A DNA stretch of 64,000 nucleotides, from the NCBI RefSeq assembly GCF_900172295.1, contig NZ_FWFL01000001.1, forward strand, positions 248,001 through 312,000, written 5' to 3'. The position numbers and the translations under genes are program-made. This document shows, one piece after another, positions 30,256 to 38,478 of this stretch; position 1 is the stretch's first letter; every line of letters starts with the position of its first letter. The notes under the pieces were generated by a model. It was not told the DNA's origin and made no database searches. It saw nothing but the letters and a program-made list of their open reading frames with translations. Source of the DNA: Roseovarius litorisediminis. Lineage in GTDB: Bacteria; Pseudomonadota; Alphaproteobacteria; Rhodobacterales; Rhodobacteraceae.

Positions 30256-32712
30256 ATGGCCTACAAAAGACAAATCGACCGCCTGCCCATTCCGCCCGCG
30301 GATGCTCAGGTTCACAACGTTACCTGCCACTATTGCATCGTCGGTTGCGGCTACAAGGCCTACACTTGGCCACGCAACAAGCAAGGCACGATGGACAACA
30401 ATGCCTTTGGCATTGACCTCGGCGAGCAGCAGCCGGCTGATGGAACCTGGCTGGCGCCGTCCATGTACAATATGGTCCGGCAAAACGGCCAGGACGTGCA
30501 CCTTGCAGTTGTGCCCGACCACGAATGCGTGGTGAACTCGGGGCTAGCCTCGATCCGCGGCGCGCGCATGGCTGAAAACCGTCCGTCCCGCGTGACCGGC
30601 ACCCAGCAGCAACGCCTTTCGGACCCGCTCGTGTGGCGAAACGGGGTATGGCAGCCCACCACCTGGAACGATGCGCTTGATCTCGTTGCTCGCGTGACAG
30701 CCAGGATTGTCAACGAATATGGCGAGGACGAGCTTGTCGTGTCGATGTTCGACCACGGCGGCTCGGCTGGCGGTTACGAAAACACCTGGGCCACGGGCAA
30801 GCTGTATTTCGACAGCATGAAGGTGAAGAACTGCCGTATCCACAACCGTCCGGCTTATAACTCGGAAGTGCATTCGTCTCGTGACATGGGTGTGGGTGAA
30901 CTGAACTACAGCTATTCCGACTACGAGGTGACCGACACGATCTTCATGATCGGTGCCAACTCGCTGGAAACCCAGACCAACCTGTTCCTCAATCACATGG
31001 TTCCGGGGCTGCGCAACGGGGCGAAGTTCATCATGGTGGACCCGCGCCGGACGGTCACGGTGCATGCCGCTGAAGAGGTCGCCGGAAAGGACAACGTCCT
31101 GCATCTGGCGATCAAGCCGGGCACCGACATGGCGCTGTTCAACGCGTTGCTCACCCATATCGTCGACAATGGCTGGACCGACAATGACTTCATCGCGGCC
31201 TCGACCTTTCAGGGTGGCGAAGCGGTTACCGAGGGATCAAGCCAGCCCGCCGGTCTGGGCAGCCTCGACTATGCCATGCAGACCTGCCGCACCTCGATTG
31301 AAGAAGCGGCCGGAGTCTGTGGCGTGGACGCCGCCGATATCGTCAAGGCCGCCGAGTGGATTGCCCAGCCGCATGATGACGGCGCGCGCCGCAAATGCGT
31401 CACCGCCTATGAAAAGGGCATCATCTGGGGCAACGACAACTACCGCACGATCGGCGCCTTGGTGAACATCTCGCTGGCGACCGGCAATATCGGTCGTGAA
31501 GGCGGCGGTTGCTGCCGCCTCGGGGGCCACCAGGAAGGCTACTACCGTCCGTCCGACGCCCATGTCGGTCGGCCGGCGGAGTATGTCGACCAGCTTTTGA
31601 TCAAGGGCGGCGGCAAGGTCTACCACATCTGGGCCTGCGACCATTACAAGACCACGTTGAATGCATCGCAGTTCAAGCGGGTGCTCAAGAAGCGGTCTGA
31701 CATGGTCAAGGAGGCTATGGACGCCGCCGCTGGCGGGACCCGCGAAGAACTGGTCGATGCAATCGTCGGGGCGGTCAATGCCGGGGGTATCTTCGTGGTG
31801 GATGTGGACATCATCCACAGCCAGATCGGCCAGAACGCCCATGTTCTGCTGCCCGCCTGTGAATCGAACGAGATGAACCTCACCTCGATGAACGGTGAGC
31901 GGCGGATGCGCCTGTCCGAGCGCTACATGGATCCGTTCGGCAATTCGAAACCCGACTGCCTGATCGCAGCCGGCGTTGCCCAGCACATGGAAACCGCCCT
32001 GCGCGATCTGGGCAACGATGCCTATGCCGACCAGTTCAAGGGCTATGACTGGGAGACCGAGGAAGACGCCTTCATGGACGGGTACAACGCCGGCAATCCG
32101 GAAGTGACCTATGACCGCCTGCGTGCCATGGGAAACAACGGGGTGCAAGAGCCGGTCGCGGGCTATGAGAGCGGACAGCTTGTCGGCACGCCGCGGCTTT
32201 ATGCCGACGGCCAGTTCGACAGGCACGGGCGCGACGATAGGAAGGCGCTGTTCTGCGCGGCCCAATGGCGCGGCTATGCCGCCGCTGGCAAGGCGCGCGA
32301 GGCCGAGAACCACGATTTCTTCGTCAACAATGTGCGCGCCAACATCTTCTGGCAGAACCAGTTTCTGGACCAGGACAGCGACTTCGTTCAAGATCGTTTC
32401 CCCTATCCGTTCATCGAGATGAACGCCGACGACATGGCCGATCTGGGCATTGCGGCCGGCGACCTCATCGAGATCACCAACGAAAACGGGGCAACGCAGG
32501 GCATGGCCTATCCCACTGACACCGCCAAGCGGGGTCAGGTGGCGATGGTGTTCGGCTCGCCGGCAGGCAGTCAGGGCAACGTGGTGAACCCGGGCGTCAG
32601 TGAGCTGATTCTCCCGGAATACAAGCTCACTTTCGGCAATGTCCGCAAACTCGCGGATGCCCCGCCGCAGGCTCGGGCCGTGTCCTTCAAGTCGAAGGAA
32701 TACAAGGCCTGA
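30256..32712 (+). CDS. aioA: Arsenite oxidase large molybdopterin subunit
   Basis: This 818-residue molybdenum enzyme of the DMSO-reductase superfamily oxidises arsenite to arsenate in the periplasm. The [3Fe-4S] ligands are Cys24, Cys27 and Cys31 (CHYCIVGC), with Ser99 replacing the fourth cysteine, an AioA hallmark. Active-site residues known from Alcaligenes AioA are kept: His206 and Glu215 (EVHSSRDMGVGELN), Arg421 and His425 (RLGGH). It has no signal and is exported with AioB. Differences from well-known AioA proteins are Lys34 where they have His (GCGYK), Cys419-Cys420 directly before Arg421, and shorter loops. AioB, AioX and AioSR neighbours support arsenite as substrate. Confidence 0.93.
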   Translation: MAYKRQIDRLPIPPADAQVHNVTCHYCIVGCGYKAYTWPRNKQGTMDNNAFGIDLGEQQPADGTWLAPSMYNMVRQNGQDVHLAVVPDHECVVNSGLASIRGARMAENRPSRVTGTQQQRLSDPLVWRNGVWQPTTWNDALDLVARVTARIVNEYGEDELVVSMFDHGGSAGGYENTWATGKLYFDSMKVKNCRIHNRPAYNSEVHSSRDMGVGELNYSYSDYEVTDTIFMIGANSLETQTNLFLNHMVPGLRNGAKFIMVDPRRTVTVHAAEEVAGKDNVLHLAIKPGTDMALFNALLTHIVDNGWTDNDFIAASTFQGGEAVTEGSSQPAGLGSLDYAMQTCRTSIEEAAGVCGVDAADIVKAAEWIAQPHDDGARRKCVTAYEKGIIWGNDNYRTIGALVNISLATGNIGREGGGCCRLGGHQEGYYRPSDAHVGRPAEYVDQLLIKGGGKVYHIWACDHYKTTLNASQFKRVLKKRSDMVKEAMDAAAGGTREELVDAIVGAVNAGGIFVVDVDIIHSQIGQNAHVLLPACESNEMNLTSMNGERRMRLSERYMDPFGNSKPDCLIAAGVAQHMETALRDLGNDAYADQFKGYDWETEEDAFMDGYNAGNPEVTYDRLRAMGNNGVQEPVAGYESGQLVGTPRLYADGQFDRHGRDDRKALFCAAQWRGYAAAGKAREAENHDFFVNNVRANIFWQNQFLDQDSDFVQDRFPYPFIEMNADDMADLGIAAGDLIEITNENGATQGMAYPTDTAKRGQVAMVFGSPAGSQGNVVNPGVSELILPEYKLTFGNVRKLADAPPQARAVSFKSKEYKA

Positions 32713-32731
32713 CACTTGTGACAACCACTGG

Positions 32732-32757
32732 AACGGGCGGCCTTGGCGCCGCCCGTT
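32732..32757 (+). terminator. GC-rich hairpin after aioA
   Basis: AACGGGCGGC (32732-32741) and GCCGCCCGTT (32748-32757) form a perfect 10-bp stem with a six-base loop. It is followed by TCCTGCTT, a weak pyrimidine run. It stands between aioA and the nitroreductase gene and probably reduces, but need not stop, transcription into nitroreductase-moeA; it may also stabilise the 3' end of the aioBA message. Confidence 0.65.
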
Positions 32758-32775
32758 TCCTGCTTAGGTGACGTC

Positions 32776-33363
32776 ATGCAAATAGCTGAAATAGTCGAAC
32801 GTCGATCGGTTTCGCCGCGACGGTTGATCGAGCCGGGTCCGAACTCCGCGCAACTGAACGCGATCATCGAGGCCGCTTGTGCGGCTCCGGATCACCGTCG
32901 GTTGCGTCCTTGGCGGTTTGTGCTGATCCGGAAGGATGCGAGAGAAGCCCTTGCCGATCTGTTCGAGGCCGCGGCACGGGAAACGCATGGCGCGCTAAAC
33001 AGTGATCAGGTCAAACGGGCTCGCGAGAAGGCAGAGAATGGCGCCTGCCTGATCGCGGTCGTCGCCGAAATCCGGAATGGCATTCGGGACGTTCCACCGC
33101 ATGAGCAATGGGTATCCGTCGGCGCTGCGATTCAAAATATCCTGCTCGCCGCGCAATCTTTTGGTTTCGGATCAATGCTCGTCAGCGGGGACAAAGTTTC
33201 TACCCGGGCCTTGAGCGATGGGCTTGGGCTGGCGCCCGACGAACTCTTGTTGGGTTTTGTGGCCATTGGAACGATTTCCAAGCAACCGGGCCCTGCACAG
33301 CGGCCAGGCGCCAAAGAAAAACTTTCATACTGGCCGAAGGAAGAAAAACAGGGGGTGAAATGA
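32776..33363 (+). CDS. Nitroreductase-family flavoprotein
   Basis: This 195-residue protein of the YdjA-like nitroreductase family binds FMN and uses NAD(P)H. It starts at MQIAEIVERRSVSPRRL and carries PDHRRLRPWRFVLI and GFGSMLVSG. A nitroreductase (aoxC) also follows arsenite oxidase genes in Herminiimonas, so the link is known, though its role is not. The stop overlaps the moeA start (ATGA), so the two are translated together. No substrate can be predicted. Confidence 0.82.
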   Translation: MQIAEIVERRSVSPRRLIEPGPNSAQLNAIIEAACAAPDHRRLRPWRFVLIRKDAREALADLFEAAARETHGALNSDQVKRAREKAENGACLIAVVAEIRNGIRDVPPHEQWVSVGAAIQNILLAAQSFGFGSMLVSGDKVSTRALSDGLGLAPDELLLGFVAIGTISKQPGPAQRPGAKEKLSYWPKEEKQGVK

Positions 33364-34640
33364 TGAAAACCACAACAAAAAGTGTTGAGGATCCCTGTTG
33401 TGTCGACGAGCGTACAGGCATCGGCGGGCTTGTCCCGGTGAATGATGCTATCTCGCGTGGGTTATCACTTGCCAGAAAAGTTGATGGGATCGAGGTCGTC
33501 GAACTAGACGAGGCGATCGGCCGAGTCCTGGCCGAAGACCTGCTGGCTCCTTTCCCTTTGCCGCCGTTCGACAACTCGGCCATGGATGGCTACGTCTTTC
33601 GCAGCGAGGACCTGTCCGGCGTTGGCCCGTGGCGCCTTCGGGTAGCCGGGCGCGTTGCTGCGGGTGACAACGCGAACAAGGCCGGTGCTGTAGGTGAGGG
33701 CGAGGCCTTTCGCATCTTTACTGGCGCCGGCATCCCCAAAGGTGGGGACACCGTGGTTATGCAGGAACGTGTCCGACGTCTCGGAGATTTCATCGAACTC
33801 GAAAATCCTGTTACCCCGGGCAGCTGCATCCGCCGACAAGCTGAGGATGCCGCAAAAGACTCATTGCTGCTGCCGAAAGGCAGCCTGATTGGTGCGCGAG
33901 AGATCGGGGCGATTGCTTCGGTCGGATTGCCCCGGATTCGGGTTCGTAGAAAGGTCCGCATTGCGTTATTTTGTACCGGCAGCGAGCTCCGACAGCCCGG
34001 AGAAAGCCTGGCGCCGGGCCAGATCTATAATTCCAACCGGTTCATCCTGATGGCCGCCCTTCGGCAACCCTGGATCGAGCTTTCCAATATGGGGGCTGTC
34101 GTAGATGACCCTGACGCGTTGCGCGCCGCGCTGACACACGCCGCTGCCTCCGTCGACATGGTGGTGACAACGGGCGGCGTTTCAGTTGGTGAAGAAGATC
34201 ACATGGTTGAACAGCTTCGTTCCGCTGGTGGCAGGATCGAGGTGATGAAAATCGCGATGAAACCCGGAAAGCCTCTGTCGGTTGGAACACTGAACGGCGC
34301 CGTTTTCGTCGGCTTGCCGGGCAACCCGGTTGCCGCATTCACCACCTGGAAAATTATCGGTAGCCGTATCGCCGAGGAAATGTCCGGGCAAGGTACCAAT
34401 GAAGTTTCTGTTTCACAGGTTGAGGCGTCGGAAAGCTTCACCCGCCGGCCTGGGCGTCAGGAATTCAGGCCCGCAAAGATCGTCGGCTTCTCTCCAGATG
34501 GCAGGCCCAAGGTTCAACTGCTTGACCAGAGCTTTTCGGCCAAAATCTCGCTGATCTGCAAATCGGATGGTTTTGCCGTGATCCCCGCGCACAGTGATCG
34601 CATCGCATCCGGTGACCGGTTGGACTTCGTTCAGTTGTAA
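33360..34640 (+). CDS. moeA: Molybdopterin molybdenumtransferase
   Basis: This 426-residue MoeA-family enzyme inserts molybdenum into adenylated molybdopterin. Visible motifs are PPFDNSAMDGYVF, FTGAGIPKGGDTVVMQE, FCTGSELRQPGESL and TTGGVSVGEEDHMVE. It has an N-terminal extension with Cys-Cys (EDPCCVDERTG). Dedicated moeA genes are common in aio operons, and this one probably supports cofactor loading of AioA. The start overlaps the nitroreductase stop. The gene is complete. Confidence 0.92.
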   Translation: MMKTTTKSVEDPCCVDERTGIGGLVPVNDAISRGLSLARKVDGIEVVELDEAIGRVLAEDLLAPFPLPPFDNSAMDGYVFRSEDLSGVGPWRLRVAGRVAAGDNANKAGAVGEGEAFRIFTGAGIPKGGDTVVMQERVRRLGDFIELENPVTPGSCIRRQAEDAAKDSLLLPKGSLIGAREIGAIASVGLPRIRVRRKVRIALFCTGSELRQPGESLAPGQIYNSNRFILMAALRQPWIELSNMGAVVDDPDALRAALTHAAASVDMVVTTGGVSVGEEDHMVEQLRSAGGRIEVMKIAMKPGKPLSVGTLNGAVFVGLPGNPVAAFTTWKIIGSRIAEEMSGQGTNEVSVSQVEASESFTRRPGRQEFRPAKIVGFSPDGRPKVQLLDQSFSAKISLICKSDGFAVIPAHSDRIASGDRLDFVQL

Positions 34641-34664
34641 AATGATCGGGCGGGTTGGACTAGG

Positions 34665-35220
34665 ATGGGACCTGATTCAATATTGCTGATCGGCGCGATC
34701 CATGCAGTGATCACGAAGCTGTATTCTTCAGTCGGTCATAGCGCTGCTTCCGGCTATATCGCCGTTATGGCCAGCTATCGGTTCGCAAAAGGCGGCTTTA
34801 TCGATTGGGGATCGGCCGTCCCGATTCTAATCGCATCGGGTCCCATGGCCTTTATCGGTGGTGGAATCGTCTTGCCCGACGAGGTGTATCGTCCGCTCCT
34901 CGGAACGCTCCTTACCTTTGCGGCAGCATATCTGATCTGGCAGACAACACGCTCAAGCGCCGTGTTCTCTGCAACGACCCGAGGGCTTTCTCGTTTTGGC
35001 GGAATGGCTTCCGTGGCAGGTATTGGTTTCATATCCGGGTTGTCAGGTATTGGCGACGGGTCCTTCTCTGCCCGTTTTCCTGATCACGGGATGGGTTGGC
35101 GCGCGGCAAACTGCTGGTATAGCGGCCGTATTTATCCTGGCCAATTCGCTGGCAGGGTTAGCGGGCAACTACGTTGCGCTCAGGCGTAAATTCTGGGTAC
35201 GCCCAATTGATCATGGATAA
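34665..35220 (+). pseudogene. TauE/SafE-type membrane exporter, frameshifted and truncated
   Basis: The first ~130 codons encode a TauE/SafE-family permease (KLYSSVGHSAASGYIAVMA, then FISGLSGIGDG). The family pattern then continues one frame over (VFLITGWVGARQTAGIAAVFI, ILANSLAGLAGNYVAL), so a net -2/+1 shift lies near 35050-35070. The protein also lacks its last ~70-80 residues, because at about 35175 the sequence passes into the 3' end of the opposite DUF533 gene. It is thus a remnant cut at the island edge. Intact relatives export sulfur oxyanions or organic anions. Confidence 0.8.
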
Positions 35221-36097
35221 GGTTGATGGCCTGTTTCTGAATGCCAAGCGCTGTAGCTAAATCGTGCAGGTATCTGGCTTCGTTCTGACTATCCAGATCA
35301 ATCCCCATCACCGACATTGCATAGACCTGCTTTTCAAGCCCGCGAGGCACCTCACGGGCCAGTTTCTGCACATCGACGGGCTTGCGCATTTCCGCCTGAA
35401 CAAACGCCTGCTCTTCGTGAGACACATCGCCCAGACGGCCCAGCAGTTTCTGCTCCTCGGCCCTGTCGATCTCGCCGTCCGATTTCATGGCCTGGATCAT
35501 AGCGCGCAGCATCAGCGCGGCGACGATCTCTTGATCTGCCGAAGGCGCGACCTCGGGTTCGTCCTGTCTGGCAATCGCCTGGTTGAGCATGTCGCCAAAG
35601 CCACCCTGTGCGCCGCCTTGCCGGGCACCGCCCATGAGGCCCCCCAGAAGGCCGCCCAATCCTCCGCCGGCGCCACCGCCGCCTTGTTGCGCGGCGTTTG
35701 CCAGACTGCCAAGGATGCCACCCAGCCCGCCCTGAGTGCCCCCTTGTTGGGCTGCACCGGCCAGACCACCCAGAAGGTCGTTCAGTCCGCCGCCACTGGT
35801 TCGGGTTCCTCCCGCGGCCTGTCCGTTGCTTAGCTGTTCCAGCAGGCCACCCAGCCCACCGCCCTGGCCAGCGCTACTGCCGCCGCCGAGAACCGAGCCC
35901 AGCATATCTTCCAGCCCGCCACCGGTCTGTGCCTGCGCCTGACGGTTTGGAGAGTGAACCCCGCCAAACAACCCGCCATCGCCGGTCTGGCCTGGGGTAG
36001 CCGTCTGCGATCCGCCGCTTTGCTTCATCATTCCGCTGACGCCTTTCGCAACGGCTACGCCAATGGCCACCTTGGCCAATGTTTTCATTAAACTCAC
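35180..36097 (-). CDS. DUF533 (YebE/TerB-like) protein with long Gly/Gln-rich linker
   Basis: This 305-residue protein has an N-terminal hydrophobic segment (LAKVAIGVAVAKGVSGMM). A low-complexity stretch of about 150 residues made of repeated GGLGGLLG/AAQQGG units follows, and the C-terminal domain is of TerB/DUF533 type (IVAALMLRAMIQAMKSDGEIDRAE, ISVMG-like AMSVMGIDLDSQNEARYL). The GTG at 36097 is seven bases after GGGAG, so it is preferred to ATG 36088. Function is unknown; the repetitive linker invites length variation between strains. Confidence 0.82.
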   Translation of the reverse strand: MSLMKTLAKVAIGVAVAKGVSGMMKQSGGSQTATPGQTGDGGLFGGVHSPNRQAQAQTGGGLEDMLGSVLGGGSSAGQGGGLGGLLEQLSNGQAAGGTRTSGGGLNDLLGGLAGAAQQGGTQGGLGGILGSLANAAQQGGGGAGGGLGGLLGGLMGGARQGGAQGGFGDMLNQAIARQDEPEVAPSADQEIVAALMLRAMIQAMKSDGEIDRAEEQKLLGRLGDVSHEEQAFVQAEMRKPVDVQKLAREVPRGLEKQVYAMSVMGIDLDSQNEARYLHDLATALGIQKQAINLIHDQLGVPRIYA

Positions 36098-36317
36098 GCG
36101 AATTCTCCCTTTAGTTACTTGGCGCAGGTTAGCACAATTCAGGGGGGAATGGGGCAGGGGAATTTCCAGCCAGGTGCGTCATCACCTTGACAACGGGTCA
36201 CAAAAAAGGGCTCCGCCTGCGGCCCCAACCGCGCGCATGAAGGGATTAAATGCCATACGGGCTGCATAATTTCGCCCAATTCCAGCGGTACCCTTAACGT
36301 GGAAAAAGGAATGGGAC

Positions 36318-37307
36318 ATGGGGCTAGACGAAATTCAGGCTGTTTTCAGCGAACTGGCAGATATCCTGGCGGGCCCCGGCAGCCGGCTTTGGCCTTTTTA
36401 TCTGCTTGCGGCGATTCTGATTTGCTATGTGATTTATCGCAGGAACCGGGTTGATCAGCCCTTTTTGGCCTGGTTACTGCCGAAATCCATCTATTTTCAC
36501 GCCTCGCATATCGTCGATCTCAAAATCTTTTGTGTAAACCGTGCCATTGCCGCATTGGGCTTTTTGCAGTTCGTGTTCTTCGGAGCCTTTGTTGCCGATA
36601 AGGTCAGCGGGCTTTTCACCGCGGAGGCGGCGCTGCCCAATCTGAGCCCTGTGATCGTTGCACTGCTGCTTCTGATTGTCGGGGATTTCTGCACCTACTG
36701 GGTGCACCGCGTGCATCACGAGTCGCGCATCTTCTGGCCCTTCCATTCGCTGCATCATTCGGCCGAGGTGATGACACCCATCACCGTGTACCGCAAACAT
36801 CCAATCTACGATCTGATTGCAACATTGGTGCGGGGGCTTTTCGTGGGGGTGCTGCAAGGCCTTTTGCTGGGTCTTTTCACCGGTGGTGTTTCCTATTTCA
36901 CGCTGGTCGGCGTCAATGCCGGATATGTTCTGTTCAACATGGCAGGGGCAAATCTGCGCCACACCCATATCTGGCTCAGTTTTGGCCGGGTAGCTGAGCA
37001 TGTCGTGATTTCGCCCGCCCAGCACCAGATTCACCACTCGCTGGCACCTGAACATCACAACAAGAACTATGGCGAGGTGCTGGCAATCTGGGACTGGATG
37101 TTCGGTACGCTTTACGTGCCTCAACACGAGGAAAAACTTGAATTCGGTCTGGCGGATAAGCAGGGCAACCGGTTGGAACAGCGCCACGACAACCTGATCA
37201 ATGCTCTGGTTGTACCGGTGCGCGACAGCTGGAAACAGATCATCCGCCGCTTCAACGGTAGCAACAAAAAGCCCGAACGCAACAAAACCATATCTCCAGC
37301 CGAATAG
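36318..37307 (+). CDS. Sterol desaturase / fatty acid hydroxylase family membrane enzyme
   Basis: This 329-residue integral membrane di-iron enzyme has the three histidine clusters of the family (HRVHH, HSLHH and HQIHHSLAPEHHNKN) between hydrophobic segments (LYPF-like N-terminus, LSPVIVALLLLIVGDF, LLLGLFTGGVSYFTLV). Such enzymes hydroxylate or desaturate lipid chains using O2; the substrate here is unknown. The acyltransferase gene starts two bases after its stop, which suggests a joint lipid-modification role. Confidence 0.9.
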   Translation: MGLDEIQAVFSELADILAGPGSRLWPFYLLAAILICYVIYRRNRVDQPFLAWLLPKSIYFHASHIVDLKIFCVNRAIAALGFLQFVFFGAFVADKVSGLFTAEAALPNLSPVIVALLLLIVGDFCTYWVHRVHHESRIFWPFHSLHHSAEVMTPITVYRKHPIYDLIATLVRGLFVGVLQGLLLGLFTGGVSYFTLVGVNAGYVLFNMAGANLRHTHIWLSFGRVAEHVVISPAQHQIHHSLAPEHHNKNYGEVLAIWDWMFGTLYVPQHEEKLEFGLADKQGNRLEQRHDNLINALVVPVRDSWKQIIRRFNGSNKKPERNKTISPAE

Positions 37308-37308
37308 T

Positions 37309-38409
37309 ATGACCCGAGGATTTTCCATATATCTCGACCTTCTGCGTTTTGGCGCGGCTTTTGTCGTGCTTGTGTCGCACTTTGGCTACCCGCGATTTTC
37401 TGAAGGTCGCTGGATGTGGGTGCGCGACCTGAACATCGGCAGTGACGCCGTTATCGTGTTCTTTGTCCTTTCCGGATTTGTAATTGCATTAGTTGCTGCA
37501 CAAAAAAAGGGTGGGTTTGGCGGCTATCTGTTCGATCGCATCACCCGTCTTGTGTCGGTTGCGCTGCCCGCGCTTGTACTGGGATTCGCGATGGATCGCG
37601 TTGGTGCAGAACTGGCGCCCGAGCTTTATGTCAGGCCGTATTACAACCCGCTGCCGCTGTGGGAACAGGTGCTGCGCGGTCTGACGTTCTCGAACGAATG
37701 GAGCCTCTCGGTGTCGCGACTGGGGTCGAACGGCCCCTATTGGTCACTCAGTTATGAGGTTGCGTTTTACCTGCTTTTTGGATTTGCCTTTTATCTGCGC
37801 GGCATTCGCCGGGTTTTGATGCTGATCACGGGTCTGTTGCTGTTTGGCCTGAATGTGCTGCTGCTGATGCCTGCCTGGTTGCTGGGTGTCGTGCTTTATC
37901 ATCTGGTCGAGCAGCGGAAACTGCCGCAAGGCACCATGGCATGGGCCCTGGCAGGGCTGCCGGTGCTGGGCTATGTGCTGGCCCTGACGTTTGACCTGCC
38001 CGGCTTCTGCGAAAATCTGACCACCCCGGTCGCGCAGGTTTTTAAGCTTCGGTTTTCTGATGAATTCGTGTGGAATGGGTTGCTGGGAATTCTTGTGCTG
38101 GCGCATCTGTCTGGCATCGCCGGGCTGATGCGAGAGAGATCATTCGCACGCGCAGAGGGTATCGCGCGTTGGCTGGCGGGGGGAAGTTTCTCGCTTTATG
38201 TGATTCACTATCCGCTTTTGCAGATCTACAAGGCGGTTTTGCCAATGATCGGTGGTCTTGCCGGTGATGCCTTTTTACTGTCGGTGACCTTTGTGACCTG
38301 CATGCTGTTTGCCGCGGTCTTTGAGCGCCCGCTGCCGCTCTGGCGCGCATTTGCGCGGCGCGTTTACCAACGGGCTAAAATGCCAGGGCAGACGCGCGCC
38401 GTAAGTTAA
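37309..38409 (+). CDS. Acyltransferase 3 family membrane protein
   Basis: This 366-residue protein with about ten membrane segments belongs to the acyltransferase-3 (OafA/ExoZ-like) family, which transfers acyl groups to surface carbohydrates. Signatures are LDLLRFGAAFVVLVSHFGYP (conserved R and H) and IVFFVLSGFVIA. The first in-frame ATG after the upstream stop is at 37309, consistent with co-expression with the fatty acid hydroxylase. The acceptor is unknown. Confidence 0.88.
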   Translation: MTRGFSIYLDLLRFGAAFVVLVSHFGYPRFSEGRWMWVRDLNIGSDAVIVFFVLSGFVIALVAAQKKGGFGGYLFDRITRLVSVALPALVLGFAMDRVGAELAPELYVRPYYNPLPLWEQVLRGLTFSNEWSLSVSRLGSNGPYWSLSYEVAFYLLFGFAFYLRGIRRVLMLITGLLLFGLNVLLLMPAWLLGVVLYHLVEQRKLPQGTMAWALAGLPVLGYVLALTFDLPGFCENLTTPVAQVFKLRFSDEFVWNGLLGILVLAHLSGIAGLMRERSFARAEGIARWLAGGSFSLYVIHYPLLQIYKAVLPMIGGLAGDAFLLSVTFVTCMLFAAVFERPLPLWRAFARRVYQRAKMPGQTRAVS

Positions 38410-38478
38410 AGCGTTTTCCATCTGATCTGGATTTCACAATTGATGCCTAACGCCCACACCATCAAACGGCTTGAGGCG

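Noticed and set aside
30256..32712. AioA-like gene as an iodate reductase (IdrA)
   Set aside because: IdrA is related, but idr loci carry peroxidase genes idrP1/P2, which are absent, whereas aioX, aioS, aioR and moeA are present.
31237..32724. 495-codon open frame opposite aioA
   Set aside because: aioA is clearly coding on the plus strand and the antisense protein has no recognisable domain.
33108..33359. Upstream extension of moeA through the nitroreductase gene
   Set aside because: That stretch is coding for the nitroreductase in another frame, and ATG 33360 gives the normal MoeA start region.
35512..35942. Gly/Gln-rich segment of the DUF533 gene as a tandem-repeat or CRISPR-like array
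   Set aside because: The units are irregular and in frame; they are low-complexity protein coding sequence.
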